Shown: positions 1 to 10,300 of the stretch, one piece after another | Layout: the number at the start of each line of letters is the position of its first letter | Numbering within the stretch: position 1 is the first letter of the stretch | Origin: Paenibacillus silvisoli | Lineage (GTDB): Bacteria > Bacillota > Bacilli > Paenibacillales > Paenibacillaceae | Assembly (NCBI RefSeq): GCF_030866765.1 | Contig: NZ_CP133017.1 | Span: 1,269,001-1,333,000, forward strand | DNA length: 64,000 nucleotides | Direction: 5' to 3' | Notes under the pieces: model-generated | Told to the model about the DNA's origin: nothing | Database searches by the model: none | The model's input: only the letters and a program-made list of their open reading frames with translations | Made by a program: the position numbers and the translations under genes

Positions 1-580
1 GACGGATGACCGCGCGAAGCTGGAGGCGATGGGTGCCGGAGCGCCGCCTTCCGTGGATGCGTGGCTCGGCCGCGAGCTGCTCGTTCCTTGCTTCGAGGTG
101 GAGGTGGCGGGAACGACGGGAGCGGGCGATTGCACGATCGCGGGATTTTTGGCCGGCCTGCTGAAGGGGCTGCGGCCGGAGGACGTGCTGAACGGCGCGG
201 TGGCGGTCGGCGCCTGCAACGTGGAGCATGCCGATGCGACCAGCGGCGTTCCCGCGTGGGAGGCGGTGCAGCAGCGCATGGCGGCCGGTTGGCGCAGGCG
301 GCCGGTAAGGCTGTCGCTGCCGGGCTGGCGCAGCGGCGTGGAAGGCGATGCGGCGGGAAGGTCGCTTGGCGTTGGCGTGGAAGGCGCGGTCGGTGAAGTG
401 AGTGGTTTCGGCGTGGCTGGCGTGGAAGGCGTGGTCGGTGAAGCACGTGGCGTCGGCGTGGCAGGCGCGGTCGGTGAAGCGAGTGGCGTCGGAGTAGCTA
501 GCGTGGAAGGCGTGGTCGGTGAAGCGAGTGGTTTCGGCGTGGCTGGCATATGGTATGGACCGGAGGAAACATTCGAATAG
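1..580 (+). CDS. PfkB-family carbohydrate kinase, C-terminal part (5' end outside window)
   Basis: Reading is open from the first base of the window, so the gene starts upstream. The visible part carries the PfkB C-terminal signature GTTGAGDC, whose Asp is the catalytic base, followed by the usual helix (TIAGFLAGLLKGL) and the alanine-rich C-terminal helices. The family phosphorylates sugars or nucleosides with ATP in the cytoplasm. After the normal end of the fold (near base 330) comes a Gly/Val-rich tail of about 70 residues built from 12- and 15-residue repeats, which is not part of the family. The next gene, 9 bp on, is a lyxose/mannose-type isomerase, so a ketose-kinase role (for example on fructose or xylulose) is plausible but inferred. 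Confidence 0.85.
   Translation, partial: TDDRAKLEAMGAGAPPSVDAWLGRELLVPCFEVEVAGTTGAGDCTIAGFLAGLLKGLRPEDVLNGAVAVGACNVEHADATSGVPAWEAVQQRMAAGWRRRPVRLSLPGWRSGVEGDAAGRSLGVGVEGAVGEVSGFGVAGVEGVVGEARGVGVAGAVGEASGVGVASVEGVVGEASGFGVAGIWYGPEETFE
389..547 (+). repeat. Tandem repeat encoding Gly/Val-rich tail of the kinase
   Basis: The 10-mer gtcggtgaag starts at 389, 434, 470 and 515, that is at alternating spacings of 45, 36 and 45 bp. This makes an 81-bp (27-codon) higher-order unit present about twice, in frame with the kinase. The encoded units resemble VGEASGFGVAGVEGV and VGEARGVGVAGA. Confidence 0.9.
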
Positions 581-1144
<564 letters not shown>

Positions 1145-1165
1145 GTGTGCGGGAGGAGGGGCGTG

Positions 1166-1295
1166 TAACGGTCATCCATGTCCGTTAGCTTCGAAAAACT
1201 GCATGTAAAGCTCGAAACTTCAGCCTAACGGTCACAAATGTCCGGTACACGCCCTATTTTCCAAAAATAAGCTAACGGACTACCATGTCCGTTAG
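1166..1295. repeat. Three intergenic palindromes, family A (TAACGGNC..GNCCGTTA)
   Basis: Three imperfect inverted repeats of 22-24 bp lie between the isomerase and the convergent regulator: 1166-1188, 1226-1247 and 1272-1295. The last is the best, with 9-bp arms CTAACGGAC and GTCCGTTAG around a 6-nt centre. The same element occurs three times at 42398-42520. No gene overlaps them. Confidence 0.85.
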
Positions 1296-1349
1296 CGGCT
1301 CACGTTGGCCTGCACTACTCAACAGAGTGCAGGCCTCTTTCAGTTGCGC

Positions 1350-2063
1350 CTAAAGCGAGCCGATTTTGTCGCGCAGCACCTGCTCGACTTTGGCGAGATG
1401 GACTTCCATGCGCGAGGCGGCAAGCGCTTCCTCCTGCTGGCCGATCGCCTCGATGATGGCGGCATGCTCGTCGAGCAGGCGGCGCGCGGATTGCCGCTCG
1501 GCGTAGAACCAGAGGGAGCGCGTATCCCGCATGCTTTCATGAAGCCGCTGCGACAGCGACTTCATAAGCTCGACCAGCATCGGGTTATGCGAGGCGGCGG
1601 CTATTTGCTCGTGAAGCAGCACGTCGGCCTGCTCGCTGTAAGCTTCGTCGGCGAGGCGCTCCTCCATGTGCCGAAGCGTTTCATGCATGGCAGCAAGATC
1701 GTCGGCGCTGCGATGCCTTGCGGCGAGCGAGGCGCAGCCGGTTTCGAGCACTTTGCGCACTTCGAGCAGCTGAAGGAGGGAATCGGCGCGGTCGAGCCAT
1801 TCTTCTTTTATCAGAGGTGCCTCGTCCGGCTGCGGCTGCGTCGATTTGACATAGGTGCCGCCGCCTTGGCGGATGTCCAGGAGCCCCTGCGCTTTCAGGG
1901 CGCTTAGCGCTTCGCGGATCGTGGAACGTCCGACGCCGTATTCGGCGGCCAGGTCCACGACGGAAGGGAGCTTGTCCCCGGGCTGAAGCGCGCTGGAGAC
2001 CGTGATACGATTATAGAGCTCGCGGGCTACCCATTCGTAGCTCTTAAGCGGTCGTTCGTTCAT
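1350..2063 (-). CDS. GntR/FadR-family transcriptional regulator (probable regulator of glcDF)
   Basis: 237 residues. An N-terminal GntR winged helix (about residues 8-75) shows GDKLPSVVDLAAEYGVGRST, then IREALSALKAQGLLDIRQGGGTYV. An FCD ligand-binding domain follows, with a His-rich segment (LLHEQIAAASHNPMLVELM) typical of metal/carboxylate-binding FadR regulators. It is transcribed divergently from glcD with 147 bp between them. In established cases such as GlcC and LldR, a regulator placed like this responds to glycolate or lactate and controls the adjacent oxidase. That role here is inferred from position. Confidence 0.88.
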   Translation of the reverse strand: MNERPLKSYEWVARELYNRITVSSALQPGDKLPSVVDLAAEYGVGRSTIREALSALKAQGLLDIRQGGGTYVKSTQPQPDEAPLIKEEWLDRADSLLQLLEVRKVLETGCASLAARHRSADDLAAMHETLRHMEERLADEAYSEQADVLLHEQIAAASHNPMLVELMKSLSQRLHESMRDTRSLWFYAERQSARRLLDEHAAIIEAIGQQEEALAASRMEVHLAKVEQVLRDKIGSL

Positions 2064-2140
2064 AGGGAGAAAACCTCCTGAGCATTCGGTCGTGCATGGA
2101 TATGCGGTCGGTTATTTGCCGATACCGCTTTCTTTTATCC

Positions 2141-2183
2141 TATGATATACTACTTCCAAATCAAAGTCATCAGACGACCTGAT
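2141..2183 (+). promoter_or_regulatory. Possible glcDF promoter and FadR-type operator
   Basis: A -10-like TATGAT/TATACT cluster lies at 2141-2151. Just downstream is the inverted repeat ATCAG-N5-CTGAT at 2169-2183, ahead of the glcD ribosome binding site (GGAGGAG, 2197-2203). Its placement between the divergent regulator and glcD suits a repressor site. The -35 is not clear. Confidence 0.4.
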
Positions 2184-2210
2184 CTATTTTGCTGAAGGAG
2201 GAGCACTTCC

Positions 2211-3626
2211 ATGCTACACGACACGGTCAAAAGCAAGCTGCGCGCCATTGTCGGCGACCGATGGTTTAAAGATGATCCGGAATCGTTAATCACTCATTCC
2301 TACGATGGTACGCCGATGCTGCAGTCGCTGCCGGACGGCGTTATTTATCCCGAAAATACGGCGCAAGTATCGGCCATTATGAAGGTGCTGCAGGAGCATC
2401 GGGCACCCGTCGTCAGCCGCGGTTCCGGCACGAATCTGTGCGGCGGCACCGTTCCGGTGGAAGGCGGCATCGTCATGGTCATGCACCGGATGAACCGCAT
2501 CCTCGAGGTCGATTTGGAAAATTTGACGGCTACCGTGCAGCCCGGCCTGATTACGAAGCAGTTCAGCACGCATGTCGAAGGACTCGGCCTGTTCTATCCG
2601 CCGGATCCGGGCAGCATGGCGATTTCGACGATCGGCGGCAATATCGCGGAGTGCTCGGGCGGTCTGCGCGGCCTCAAATACGGCACGACGAAGGATTACG
2701 TCATCGGCCTTGAAGCGGTGCTCGCCAACGGCGAAATTATTCGTACGGGCGGCAAGCTCATGAAGGACGTGGCCGGCTATGACCTGACGAAGCTGCTCGT
2801 CGGCTCGGAGGGAACGTTGGCCGTGATTACGGAAGCGACGCTGAAGCTCATCCCGCCGCCGAAGACGAAGAAAACGATGCTGGCGATGTACAAGGATTTA
2901 TACGGCGCGGCGCGTACCGTCTCGAAGATTATCGAGAACCGCATCATTCCGGCGACGCTGGAATTTCTTGACAACCCGACGATTCGGGTCGTCGATGATT
3001 TTGCGAAGCTGGGGCTTCCGCTCGATATGGATGCGATTCTGCTCATCGAGCAGGACGGCGATCCCGAAACGGTGGAGCGGGACATCGCGCTCATTGCGGA
3101 CATTTGCCGCAGCGAGAATGCGGAGCGCGTGAGCATCGCGGCGAATGATGAGGAAGGGCTCAAGCTGATGACCGCCCGCCGCAGCGCATTTACGGCATTG
3201 GCGCGGCTTCGCCCGACGACGATCCTGGAGGATGCAACGGTGCCGCGCTCGAAAATCGCCGAAATGGTGCTGGCGATCAACGAAATCGCCGCGAGGCATC
3301 AGGTCACGATCTGTACTTTCGGTCACGCCGGCGACGGAAACCTGCACCCGACGGCGACGACGGATGCGCGGGACAAGGATGAGATTCACCGCGTCGAGCA
3401 GGCGTTCGAGGAGATTTTCGAAGCGGCCATCCAGCTTGGGGGCACGATTACGGGCGAGCATGGCGTCGGCCTCGTGAAGGCGCCGTATTTGGAATGGAAG
3501 ATCGGCGCGGCGGGCATCGAAATGATGCGGGGGATCAAGCTGGCTTTTGATCCGAACAATATTTTGAATCCGGGCAAAATGTTCGCCAAAGCGTCGCGCA
3601 AAAGGGTGGTGCTCCGCCATGGCTAA
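2211..3626 (+). CDS. glcD: FAD-binding glycolate/lactate-type oxidase subunit GlcD
   Basis: 471 residues, normal for GlcD. The PCMH-type FAD domain occupies roughly residues 35-215 (PVVSRGSGTNLCGGTVPVEG; GLFYPPDPGSMAISTIGGNI; ECSGGLRGLKYGTTKDYV). The FAD-linked oxidase C-terminal domain ends with TFGHAGDGNLHP and the signature GEHGVGLVK. The enzyme oxidises glycolate or D-lactate and passes electrons via the iron-sulfur partner to the respiratory chain. It overlaps the next gene by 8 nt, so the two are translationally coupled. GlcE is absent, as is usual in Firmicutes two-gene versions. Confidence 0.92.
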   Translation: MLHDTVKSKLRAIVGDRWFKDDPESLITHSYDGTPMLQSLPDGVIYPENTAQVSAIMKVLQEHRAPVVSRGSGTNLCGGTVPVEGGIVMVMHRMNRILEVDLENLTATVQPGLITKQFSTHVEGLGLFYPPDPGSMAISTIGGNIAECSGGLRGLKYGTTKDYVIGLEAVLANGEIIRTGGKLMKDVAGYDLTKLLVGSEGTLAVITEATLKLIPPPKTKKTMLAMYKDLYGAARTVSKIIENRIIPATLEFLDNPTIRVVDDFAKLGLPLDMDAILLIEQDGDPETVERDIALIADICRSENAERVSIAANDEEGLKLMTARRSAFTALARLRPTTILEDATVPRSKIAEMVLAINEIAARHQVTICTFGHAGDGNLHPTATTDARDKDEIHRVEQAFEEIFEAAIQLGGTITGEHGVGLVKAPYLEWKIGAAGIEMMRGIKLAFDPNNILNPGKMFAKASRKRVVLRHG

Positions 3627-5064
3627 CTCGCTCGCGTCCATGCTGGAGGCGAAAAACGGCGGCGGATCGTGCAGCGAGCTGGCCGCGACGCTGAAAAACA
3701 CGCTCGACTACGATCAGCTGACGAACTGCATGCGCTGCGGCTTCTGCCTCCCGGCTTGCCCGACGTTCCGCGAGACCGGCATTGAAGCGGAATCGCCGCG
3801 CGGTCGAATTGCCCTCATGAAGGCGGTCGCCGACGGGCTCATGGATCCGGACTACGCCTTCGAGACGCAGATGAACCATTGCCTCGGCTGCCGCGCCTGC
3901 GAGCCGGCCTGTCCGGCCGACGTGAAGTACGGCCAGCTGCTGGAGCAGGCACGCGACTCGGTCGAGCGCCACACGGTGAACCATCGCTGGTGGGTGAAGC
4001 TGGCGCGGAAAACGGCGTTCGACGGCGTCTTCCCGCATCAGGGCCGGATGCGCTTCCTTGGCGGAGCGCTGCAAGCGTATCAGCGCTCGGGGCTGCGCAA
4101 GCTGGTTCGCGGCAGCGGATTGCTAAAGCTGTTTCCGAAGCATATGGAGCAGATGGAGCGTATTCTGCCTGACGCTTCCTATCGCGGCGTATTGGAGCAG
4201 ATGGGCTCCTTGCACCGTGCGGCCGGCGAGCGAGTCGGGACGGTCGGCTTGTTCCGGGGCTGCATCATGGATGTGCTGTTTACGGAAACGAACAAGCATA
4301 CGGTGGAATTATTAAACGCGGCAGGCTTCGACGTCGTCATTCCCGATACGCAAAACTGCTGCGGCGCGCTCCACGCGCACAGCGGGGAGCAGGCCGGGGC
4401 GAAGGAGCTGGCGAAGCGCAACATCGCGGCGTTCCGCGCGGCCGGCGTCGATTGGATCGTTTCCAATGCCGGCGGCTGCGGCGCGCTGCTGGTGGAGTAC
4501 GATCATTTGCTGCACGATGAGCCCGAATGGGCGGAAGGCGCCGCATGGTTTGCGAAGCGCACGCTTGACGTGAGCAAGCTGCTCGTCGAGCACGGCCGCC
4601 TGCAAGCCTCGGCAGCGGCGGCCGTGGCGGCCGGCAAGACGCAGGCGACCGCGCCGAGCTGCGGCGGCTCCTGCGGAAGCGGCATCAGCTTCGCATCCGC
4701 GGACAAGGTGCGCATTACGTACCAGGATTCCTGTCATTTGCGCAACGTGATGCGTTCCCCCGAGGCTCCCCGCAAGCTGATGCGCAGCGTCGCGAACGCG
4801 GAGTTCGTCGAGCTGTATGAATCCGATCGCTGCTGCGGCTCGGCCGGGATTTACAATTTGACACAGCCGGACATGGCGGGCCAAATTCTCGATCACAAAA
4901 TGGATCACGTGAAGCGCACCGAGGCGCACTATCTGCTTACAAGCAATCCGGGCTGCCTGCTTCAGATGAAGCTGGGCATTGAGAAGCACGGCATGAGCGG
5001 CCGGATGCAGGCCGTTCATTTGGTTGATTTTCTGCATGAACGGCTATGTAAGACAGAGCATTGA
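3619..5064 (+). CDS. glcF: Iron-sulfur oxidoreductase subunit GlcF
   Basis: 481 residues. Two ferredoxin-type 4Fe-4S motifs are complete: C37, C40, C43, C47 (CMRCGFCLPAC) and C88, C91, C94, C98 (CLGCRACEPAC). Two cysteine-rich CCG domains follow (NCCGALHAHSG with FRGC before it; DRCCGSAGIYN with DSCHLRN before it), which ligate a further non-cubane cluster in heterodisulfide-reductase-like proteins. It carries electrons from GlcD towards quinone at the membrane. A Gly/Cys-rich stretch, APSCGGSCGSGISFAS (about residues 350-365), is unusual between the CCG domains. Confidence 0.92.
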   Translation: MANSLASMLEAKNGGGSCSELAATLKNTLDYDQLTNCMRCGFCLPACPTFRETGIEAESPRGRIALMKAVADGLMDPDYAFETQMNHCLGCRACEPACPADVKYGQLLEQARDSVERHTVNHRWWVKLARKTAFDGVFPHQGRMRFLGGALQAYQRSGLRKLVRGSGLLKLFPKHMEQMERILPDASYRGVLEQMGSLHRAAGERVGTVGLFRGCIMDVLFTETNKHTVELLNAAGFDVVIPDTQNCCGALHAHSGEQAGAKELAKRNIAAFRAAGVDWIVSNAGGCGALLVEYDHLLHDEPEWAEGAAWFAKRTLDVSKLLVEHGRLQASAAAAVAAGKTQATAPSCGGSCGSGISFASADKVRITYQDSCHLRNVMRSPEAPRKLMRSVANAEFVELYESDRCCGSAGIYNLTQPDMAGQILDHKMDHVKRTEAHYLLTSNPGCLLQMKLGIEKHGMSGRMQAVHLVDFLHERLCKTEH

Positions 5065-5074
5065 TAATTCGATA

Positions 5075-5119
5075 CGAAAAAAAAGTCCGGACCTGAACAG
5101 GCTCCGGACTTTTTTTTCG
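5075..5119. terminator. Bidirectional terminator after glcF
   Basis: A perfect hairpin with GTCCGGA/TCCGGAC arms is flanked by eight A before and eight T after, so it can work on both strands: for glcDF, and for the minus-strand propeller gene downstream. Confidence 0.93.
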
Positions 5120-5125
5120 CAATGC

Positions 5126-5269
5126 CTAGAACAACAAGATCGGCGTAATCGCCGTGTCGCTGGCCATAAGACCGCCAGCGAGCTTAGCGATAGTCTCGTA
5201 ATTCGCCGCGGACAACAAGACAAAGGACGTGGTGCCGTTCTCGACGAAGGCGACGAGAGAAGCGCTTTC
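5126..5269 (-). pseudogene. Paralogous C-terminal fragment of a YVTN propeller gene
   Basis: Directly after the TAA of the neighbouring gene (5270-5272) the same minus-strand frame stays open for 47 codons to a TAG at 5126-5128. It ends ...LAGGLMASDTAITPILLF, against ...MPAGLNPDDIAITPVLLF in the intact gene. It therefore looks like the last blade of a second copy, left after recombination or deletion. There is no start codon or ribosome binding site of its own. It could only be made by stop-codon readthrough. Confidence 0.75.
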
Positions 5270-6556
5270 TTAGAATAAGAGTACCGGCGTAATCGCGATA
5301 TCGTCAGGGTTCAAACCGGCCGGCATGATCGCGACGATTTCGCCCGTTTCCGTCGATGCCACTTTGACGCAAGCTCTGTTGAAGCAGGCGATGAGCAGTT
5401 CCGAGGAATCCGGCGTAACGGCAAGGCTCGTCGGCGTGTCACCGGTCGGAAGGATAATGGACTGCACAAAGGTCAGCGTTTGCGGGTTAAAGAGCAAGAC
5501 TTCATCCGAACTCATCGAAAAATACAACCGCGACCCATCCGGAGTGATCGCGACGCCTGCAGGGTTATTGCCGACGGGGAAGCTGATCGAGGCGACTACC
5601 GCATTGACTGACGTATCGATAACGGATGTTCCGCTGGTCCCTTGGTTGGCCGTATACACGAACGTGCCTTCCGGATGAATGGCAAGCGATACGGGGTTCG
5701 CTCCGACAACGAGAGGGATATCCGTAATAATCGTTTCCGTCGCGGTATCGATGACAGTGACGGTATCGGCGTTCGAGTTGCATACGTAGGCACGGGAACC
5801 ATCCGTGTTAAAGACGATCCGTTCAGGTTTGCTGAGCGGGGCGAGTACAATAAAGCCGGTTATCGTATTCGTCGCCGTGCCGACGATTCGGATGGTGTCA
5901 TCGCCGTTGCATAACACATAGACGCGCGCTCCGTTAGGCGTAACGGCCAGCCCGCCTACGCCGGCCGTTACCGGAAACGTAATCGTAGCGATAACGGTAT
6001 TGGTTTGGGTATCGATAGCATAGACGCTCCTATTGCTATCCGAGACATAGACGCGCGTGCCGTCCGGAGCAACGGCGACACGGAACGAATCGGTCGCGGT
6101 TTCGATCGTTTTGACGAGCGTGTGGTTTCCGGTATTGAAAACCGAGACGTTAGGCTCGTTATTCGCCACATAAGCAAACAGCAGCTCATCGACTGTCGTC
6201 ACTTCGCCTTCCAGGAAATAAGGCTCGACAAGCCCGTTCTCTCTTGTTGCCGCGATAGCGACCGCCACCGTAGAACCCCCGAGTCCGCTCGTCGAGACGC
6301 GAATGCCGAACACATCCAAATTCGCGAACACATTTCCGAGCGTGAACGATGAGCCGGCTTCACCGATCGGGTTCAGCGAAACCAGATTTACCGCGTAAAA
6401 CGTTTTGGCTGCAAACCCGTCACCCGGAGGATTAATGGTATACGCTTCGATGCCTGCAATAGCCGGTTGACGCCCCGTATTGAACACGCGGACGGATAGA
6501 CTGACAATGCGCGAAGTCTGCGCATTTTGAATCGCTCCAGTATCATAGACGGGCAT
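5270..6556 (-). CDS. YVTN-family beta-propeller repeat protein
   Basis: 428 residues without a signal peptide. Residues 1 to about 140 form a beta-rich domain (SLSVRVFNTGRQPAI...) as in some Paenibacillus surface or spore-associated proteins. Residues from about 145 form seven YVTN blades, seen as repeated units such as RVYVSDSNRSVYAIDTQTNT, RVYVLCNGDDTIRIV, and AYVCNSNADTVTVIDTATET. Such propellers are binding scaffolds; no ligand can be named. It has no partner in an operon. The fragment beyond its stop codon suggests the locus once held two copies. Confidence 0.85.
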   Translation of the reverse strand: MPVYDTGAIQNAQTSRIVSLSVRVFNTGRQPAIAGIEAYTINPPGDGFAAKTFYAVNLVSLNPIGEAGSSFTLGNVFANLDVFGIRVSTSGLGGSTVAVAIAATRENGLVEPYFLEGEVTTVDELLFAYVANNEPNVSVFNTGNHTLVKTIETATDSFRVAVAPDGTRVYVSDSNRSVYAIDTQTNTVIATITFPVTAGVGGLAVTPNGARVYVLCNGDDTIRIVGTATNTITGFIVLAPLSKPERIVFNTDGSRAYVCNSNADTVTVIDTATETIITDIPLVVGANPVSLAIHPEGTFVYTANQGTSGTSVIDTSVNAVVASISFPVGNNPAGVAITPDGSRLYFSMSSDEVLLFNPQTLTFVQSIILPTGDTPTSLAVTPDSSELLIACFNRACVKVASTETGEIVAIMPAGLNPDDIAITPVLLF

Positions 6557-6718
6557 AGCTCGTGCTCCTCTATTAATAGTTTATTAGAATCTATCCATAC
6601 TATATGGCGTGAAGACAGGTTCGGTCCTAGATGGATTAACTATCTATTGGCCCTGTAAATAGGGATAACCCTTCTCCGCATATCTATAAGTAACATCAGG
6701 AGCAGGAGGTGGGAGACG

Positions 6719-7081
6719 ATGGCGTTCAAGTCTTGGCTAGCGAAACTCGTGCTGTCCCTCTTCAAGCTGCTGTTCATTTATCCGGCGATCCTGTTCGCCA
6801 TACTGGTGCTTGGTTTTACGGACGCCTGGAAATCGGGTGTCGTCATGCTGGTCTCCGCGCTGCTCATTCGGCTTCTGCTTCGACGGGATACCTTCATAAG
6901 CGCACGGCCTGTCGGAAAAGCAAAACCGAAGCAGCCCGGCGGCTTCCCCGGCTTCTACAACGAAGGCGGTACGTCCCCGCCTCAATTGAGCGATATCTAC
7001 TTCGATCTTGCTTCCCACTTGAAGGAGCAGGAGGAAATCATCCGGATCATTCGCGAGGATGAACGGAGATCAACTAAATAG
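6719..7081 (+). CDS. Small membrane protein, unknown function
   Basis: 120 residues. A basic amphipathic start (MAFKSWLAKLVLSLFKLL) leads into two hydrophobic segments (about 16-38 and 44-60), then a Pro/Gly-rich linker and an acidic/basic C-terminal helix (LKEQEEIIRIIREDERRS) that should lie in the cytoplasm. Strong ribosome binding site AGGAGG at 6702-6707. It is monocistronic, ending in its own terminator. I do not recognise the family. Confidence 0.65.
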   Translation: MAFKSWLAKLVLSLFKLLFIYPAILFAILVLGFTDAWKSGVVMLVSALLIRLLLRRDTFISARPVGKAKPKQPGGFPGFYNEGGTSPPQLSDIYFDLASHLKEQEEIIRIIREDERRSTK

Positions 7082-7100
7082 CAGAAGCACCAAAACAAAG

Positions 7101-7128
7101 GCTGCCGGCCATGTCGGCGGTCTTTTTT
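7101..7128 (+). terminator. Terminator after the small membrane protein
   Basis: The hairpin CTGCCGGC-CAT-GTCGGCGG is followed by TCTTTTTT. The same 20-base hairpin sequence recurs at 13956-13975. Confidence 0.85.
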
Positions 7129-7376
7129 GCTTAAGGAAGCGGAGTCGATAACCGACTTGCAGCCGGAGGCAACCCTATCCAATGAATTTTGTCATCGGTA
7201 AGTAGAATTTGGTCATTTGTGGAAATGAAATATGACAATTTTACAAAGATTCCGAACAGGATTCATCTTATATTGAGCCTTTCGTTCACGTTATGATGAA
7301 AACGCATACATATGCGTTGGCGTCATGGGGGGCCGCTTTGTCGCCCGATCAAAACGGAAAGAAGGGATAATGGCAA

Positions 7377-10300
7377 ATGAAAGGAAAACGTCTTTGCAAG
7401 AAATGGTTTGTTCTCATCATGATTTTTACTTTATTTGCTCCTCTGTTAAATCTAGGAATGGGGGCGAAGGCCAGTGCCGCATTTCAAGAGGTCGTGTCCA
7501 TTAAGAATGTTTCTGTGTCAGGTAACAAGGTAAACGCCGTTCTTGTCAACAATGAATCGAATGCGAAGAACATGGTCTTCGTTGCTGCTATGTATGGCGA
7601 ACAGACGGAGATGATGAATGCCAAACTGTCCGATGTTCAGCTCCCGGCCGCAGGCGGAACAGTGAAGGTCAGCGTTACCTTCGACTTCGCGATCGATTCG
7701 GCCAAGCATACGATTAAATTGTTCGCATGGCGCGATTTGGAGACAAAGGAGCCTTTATCCTTCGTGGTCACGATTCCTCCGGGAGCTGGCGGACTCCAAG
7801 AATCGACAGAGGTGTATGCGGATCCGCTCGCTTTTTATGCAGGTAAAGTAGTGCGAAGCTTCTCGCCCTCCGAGAACAAAACGCTCAGCCTGGATTTAAC
7901 CAAATACATTGACCATGATCGCAAAATGATCAAGAGCGTAACGGGCGAGTTGGAGTGGGATTACGGCAAGGGAGTCAATGAGATGAATGCGCCGAAAGCG
8001 CAAGGCGTAACCGGGCTGCTGAACAAGCAGGATCAGTACGATCTCGACAATGTCGTAATTGCTTCCAATAACGAATTCGGCACGGTTGTCGTCGTTTCGA
8101 TGGACGGGCTGCCGATTGCCGAGTCCCGGAGATTGATGATACAAGCGATGACCGAGGATAAGCCGTATGGCTTTAAATCCGAGAAAGAGATTGACAAAGG
8201 CAAGGAAACGGGAAACCTCAAGATTACCGATATCGGCTCAGGGCCAATGAACGTCAAGAACATCGATACGACGGTCACGCTTAAAGGCATGACCGATGTG
8301 ACGAAGGTTTACACCTTGAACGAGAATGGTTACGTGGCGGGGGAACTAACGGGCAGTGCGACCGCGGCGGGATACAACATCCAACTGGCGCCGAACGCGA
8401 TCTATACGATTGTGGAGAGAGAAGGTCTTGCAAACCCGTACACCGCTTCCGGTGACGAACAAACCGTTCTGGAACCGACCTATGTATGGTGGGAAGGCGA
8501 AGATTTCACGGAAACGAACTTCCCGTGGGAAACATCGAGCTTCGCAGCATCGACATTCCCGGAAACCCGCAACTTATTGGCAGGTAAAGATCAGGAATGG
8601 CTTTCCATATCCGCAGCCCCGGCGAACGGGGAAACCCCTTATGCGAAGTATACGATCAACGTGCCGGAAGACGGGACCTATAACTTTTTTACCCGGAAAT
8701 TCTGGCAGCATGGCCCGTATTTCTGGCGCTTTGACGATGCGAGTGAATGGCAATACGTGAACGACCATCCCGCGCTTTTGGATAAAACCGTATTCCGGAC
8801 GAATCTGGAGGCGAACTGGATCAACGTCGGAAAGGTTGAACTTACGGCAGGCGAGCATACTTTCGAGCTGAAGCTGGATTCCGTAAGAGAAGACGGCACC
8901 TACGTCGCCGCGTTCGATTCCTTTATGTTGATTAAAGAATCCTTCATCCCTAAAGGGAAATTGAAACCGGGAGAGAAGTGGAATCTCGCGGAAGAAGGCT
9001 TCTGGTCCTTTGAACCCGATATGGACCCCTTCTCCGAATCCGCAATCGTGGATTTACGCGGTTTGAATGAGGAAGTGGCAGGTCAATCGGGGCATATTCG
9101 CCGCGAAGGCGACAAGCTCGTGCTCGGCAATGGTGAAGAGGCCAGATTCTGGGGCGTCAATACCGGATCCGAAGTGACGAACCTGGAGCACGGAGACATT
9201 GATTATATGGCGGCAAGATTGGCCAAGAACGGCGTAAATCTCGTTCGGCTTCATGCGTCTATCTTCGGCGATGACGGGAAGCTTTCGGACCAGGCGCTGG
9301 ATAATTATCAATATTTCATCTCTGCCATGAAAAAAGAAGGCATCTATGTTTCCCTCAGCTATTATTTCGTCTTGTGGTTCAATGATTCGCCATTCACAAA
9401 GCTGCAATTCGATGCCGACCAGCAAACGATGTATAAGGAAGCGGTAAAGAAGTTTCTTTTAACGCCGAATCCCTATGATGACGATAACCTGCCGCTGGGG
9501 CAAGATCCGGCGGTTGCGCTCATTGAAATTCAGAACGAAGACAGCTACTTGTTCTGGACGTTCAATCCGGAAGACATCTATTCTCCTGACCAACTGCGCG
9601 CGTTTTACCGTCTGTTCGGAGAGTGGGCGACGGCCAAGTACGGTTCCATCGCTGCGGCTTACACGGCATGGGGGGAAGGCTCGCAGGATCCGGCCGATCT
9701 GCCGGATGCAGGAGAACTGAAAGTCGAAGCGATCTACAGCCTTTCCTATGAGGAGCAGACGAAACGCAGAGCGGATACGCTTCAGTTCCTGGTTGAGAAC
9801 CAAAGAGAGTTCTATGCAGGCATGAAGAGCTTTCTGGAGAACGATATCGGAACGGAAAGCTTGATTTCGGCCAGCAACTGGGTCACGGCCAACCCGCAAA
9901 AATTGGAGGCCCTGGAGAGGTATACGTATGACGTAGCCGATGTGATCGACCGCCATGCTTATTTCGACTCCCATCATGATACGACCGAACAGTGGCATCT
10001 TCGTCCGGGAGACAAGTACAATCCGGAACCGGTCGTTCTCCATCCGGATCAGAATCCGGTGAAAATCGTGCACAATGCCGATCATCCTTCGATGATATCC
10101 GAGACGACCTGGACGAACCCAACGCCTTACGGTGCGGAAGGACCGTTCATGTACGCTGCATATGGCGCGCTTCAAGGAATTGATATGTTAGCGCTGTTCT
10201 CTTCCAAAGGACCTGGTTGGTCGACAAACTGGGAAAAATGGCCGGTCATGTCGCCGACCATGATGGGACAATTCCCGGCCTTCGCAATGATTTATCGATT

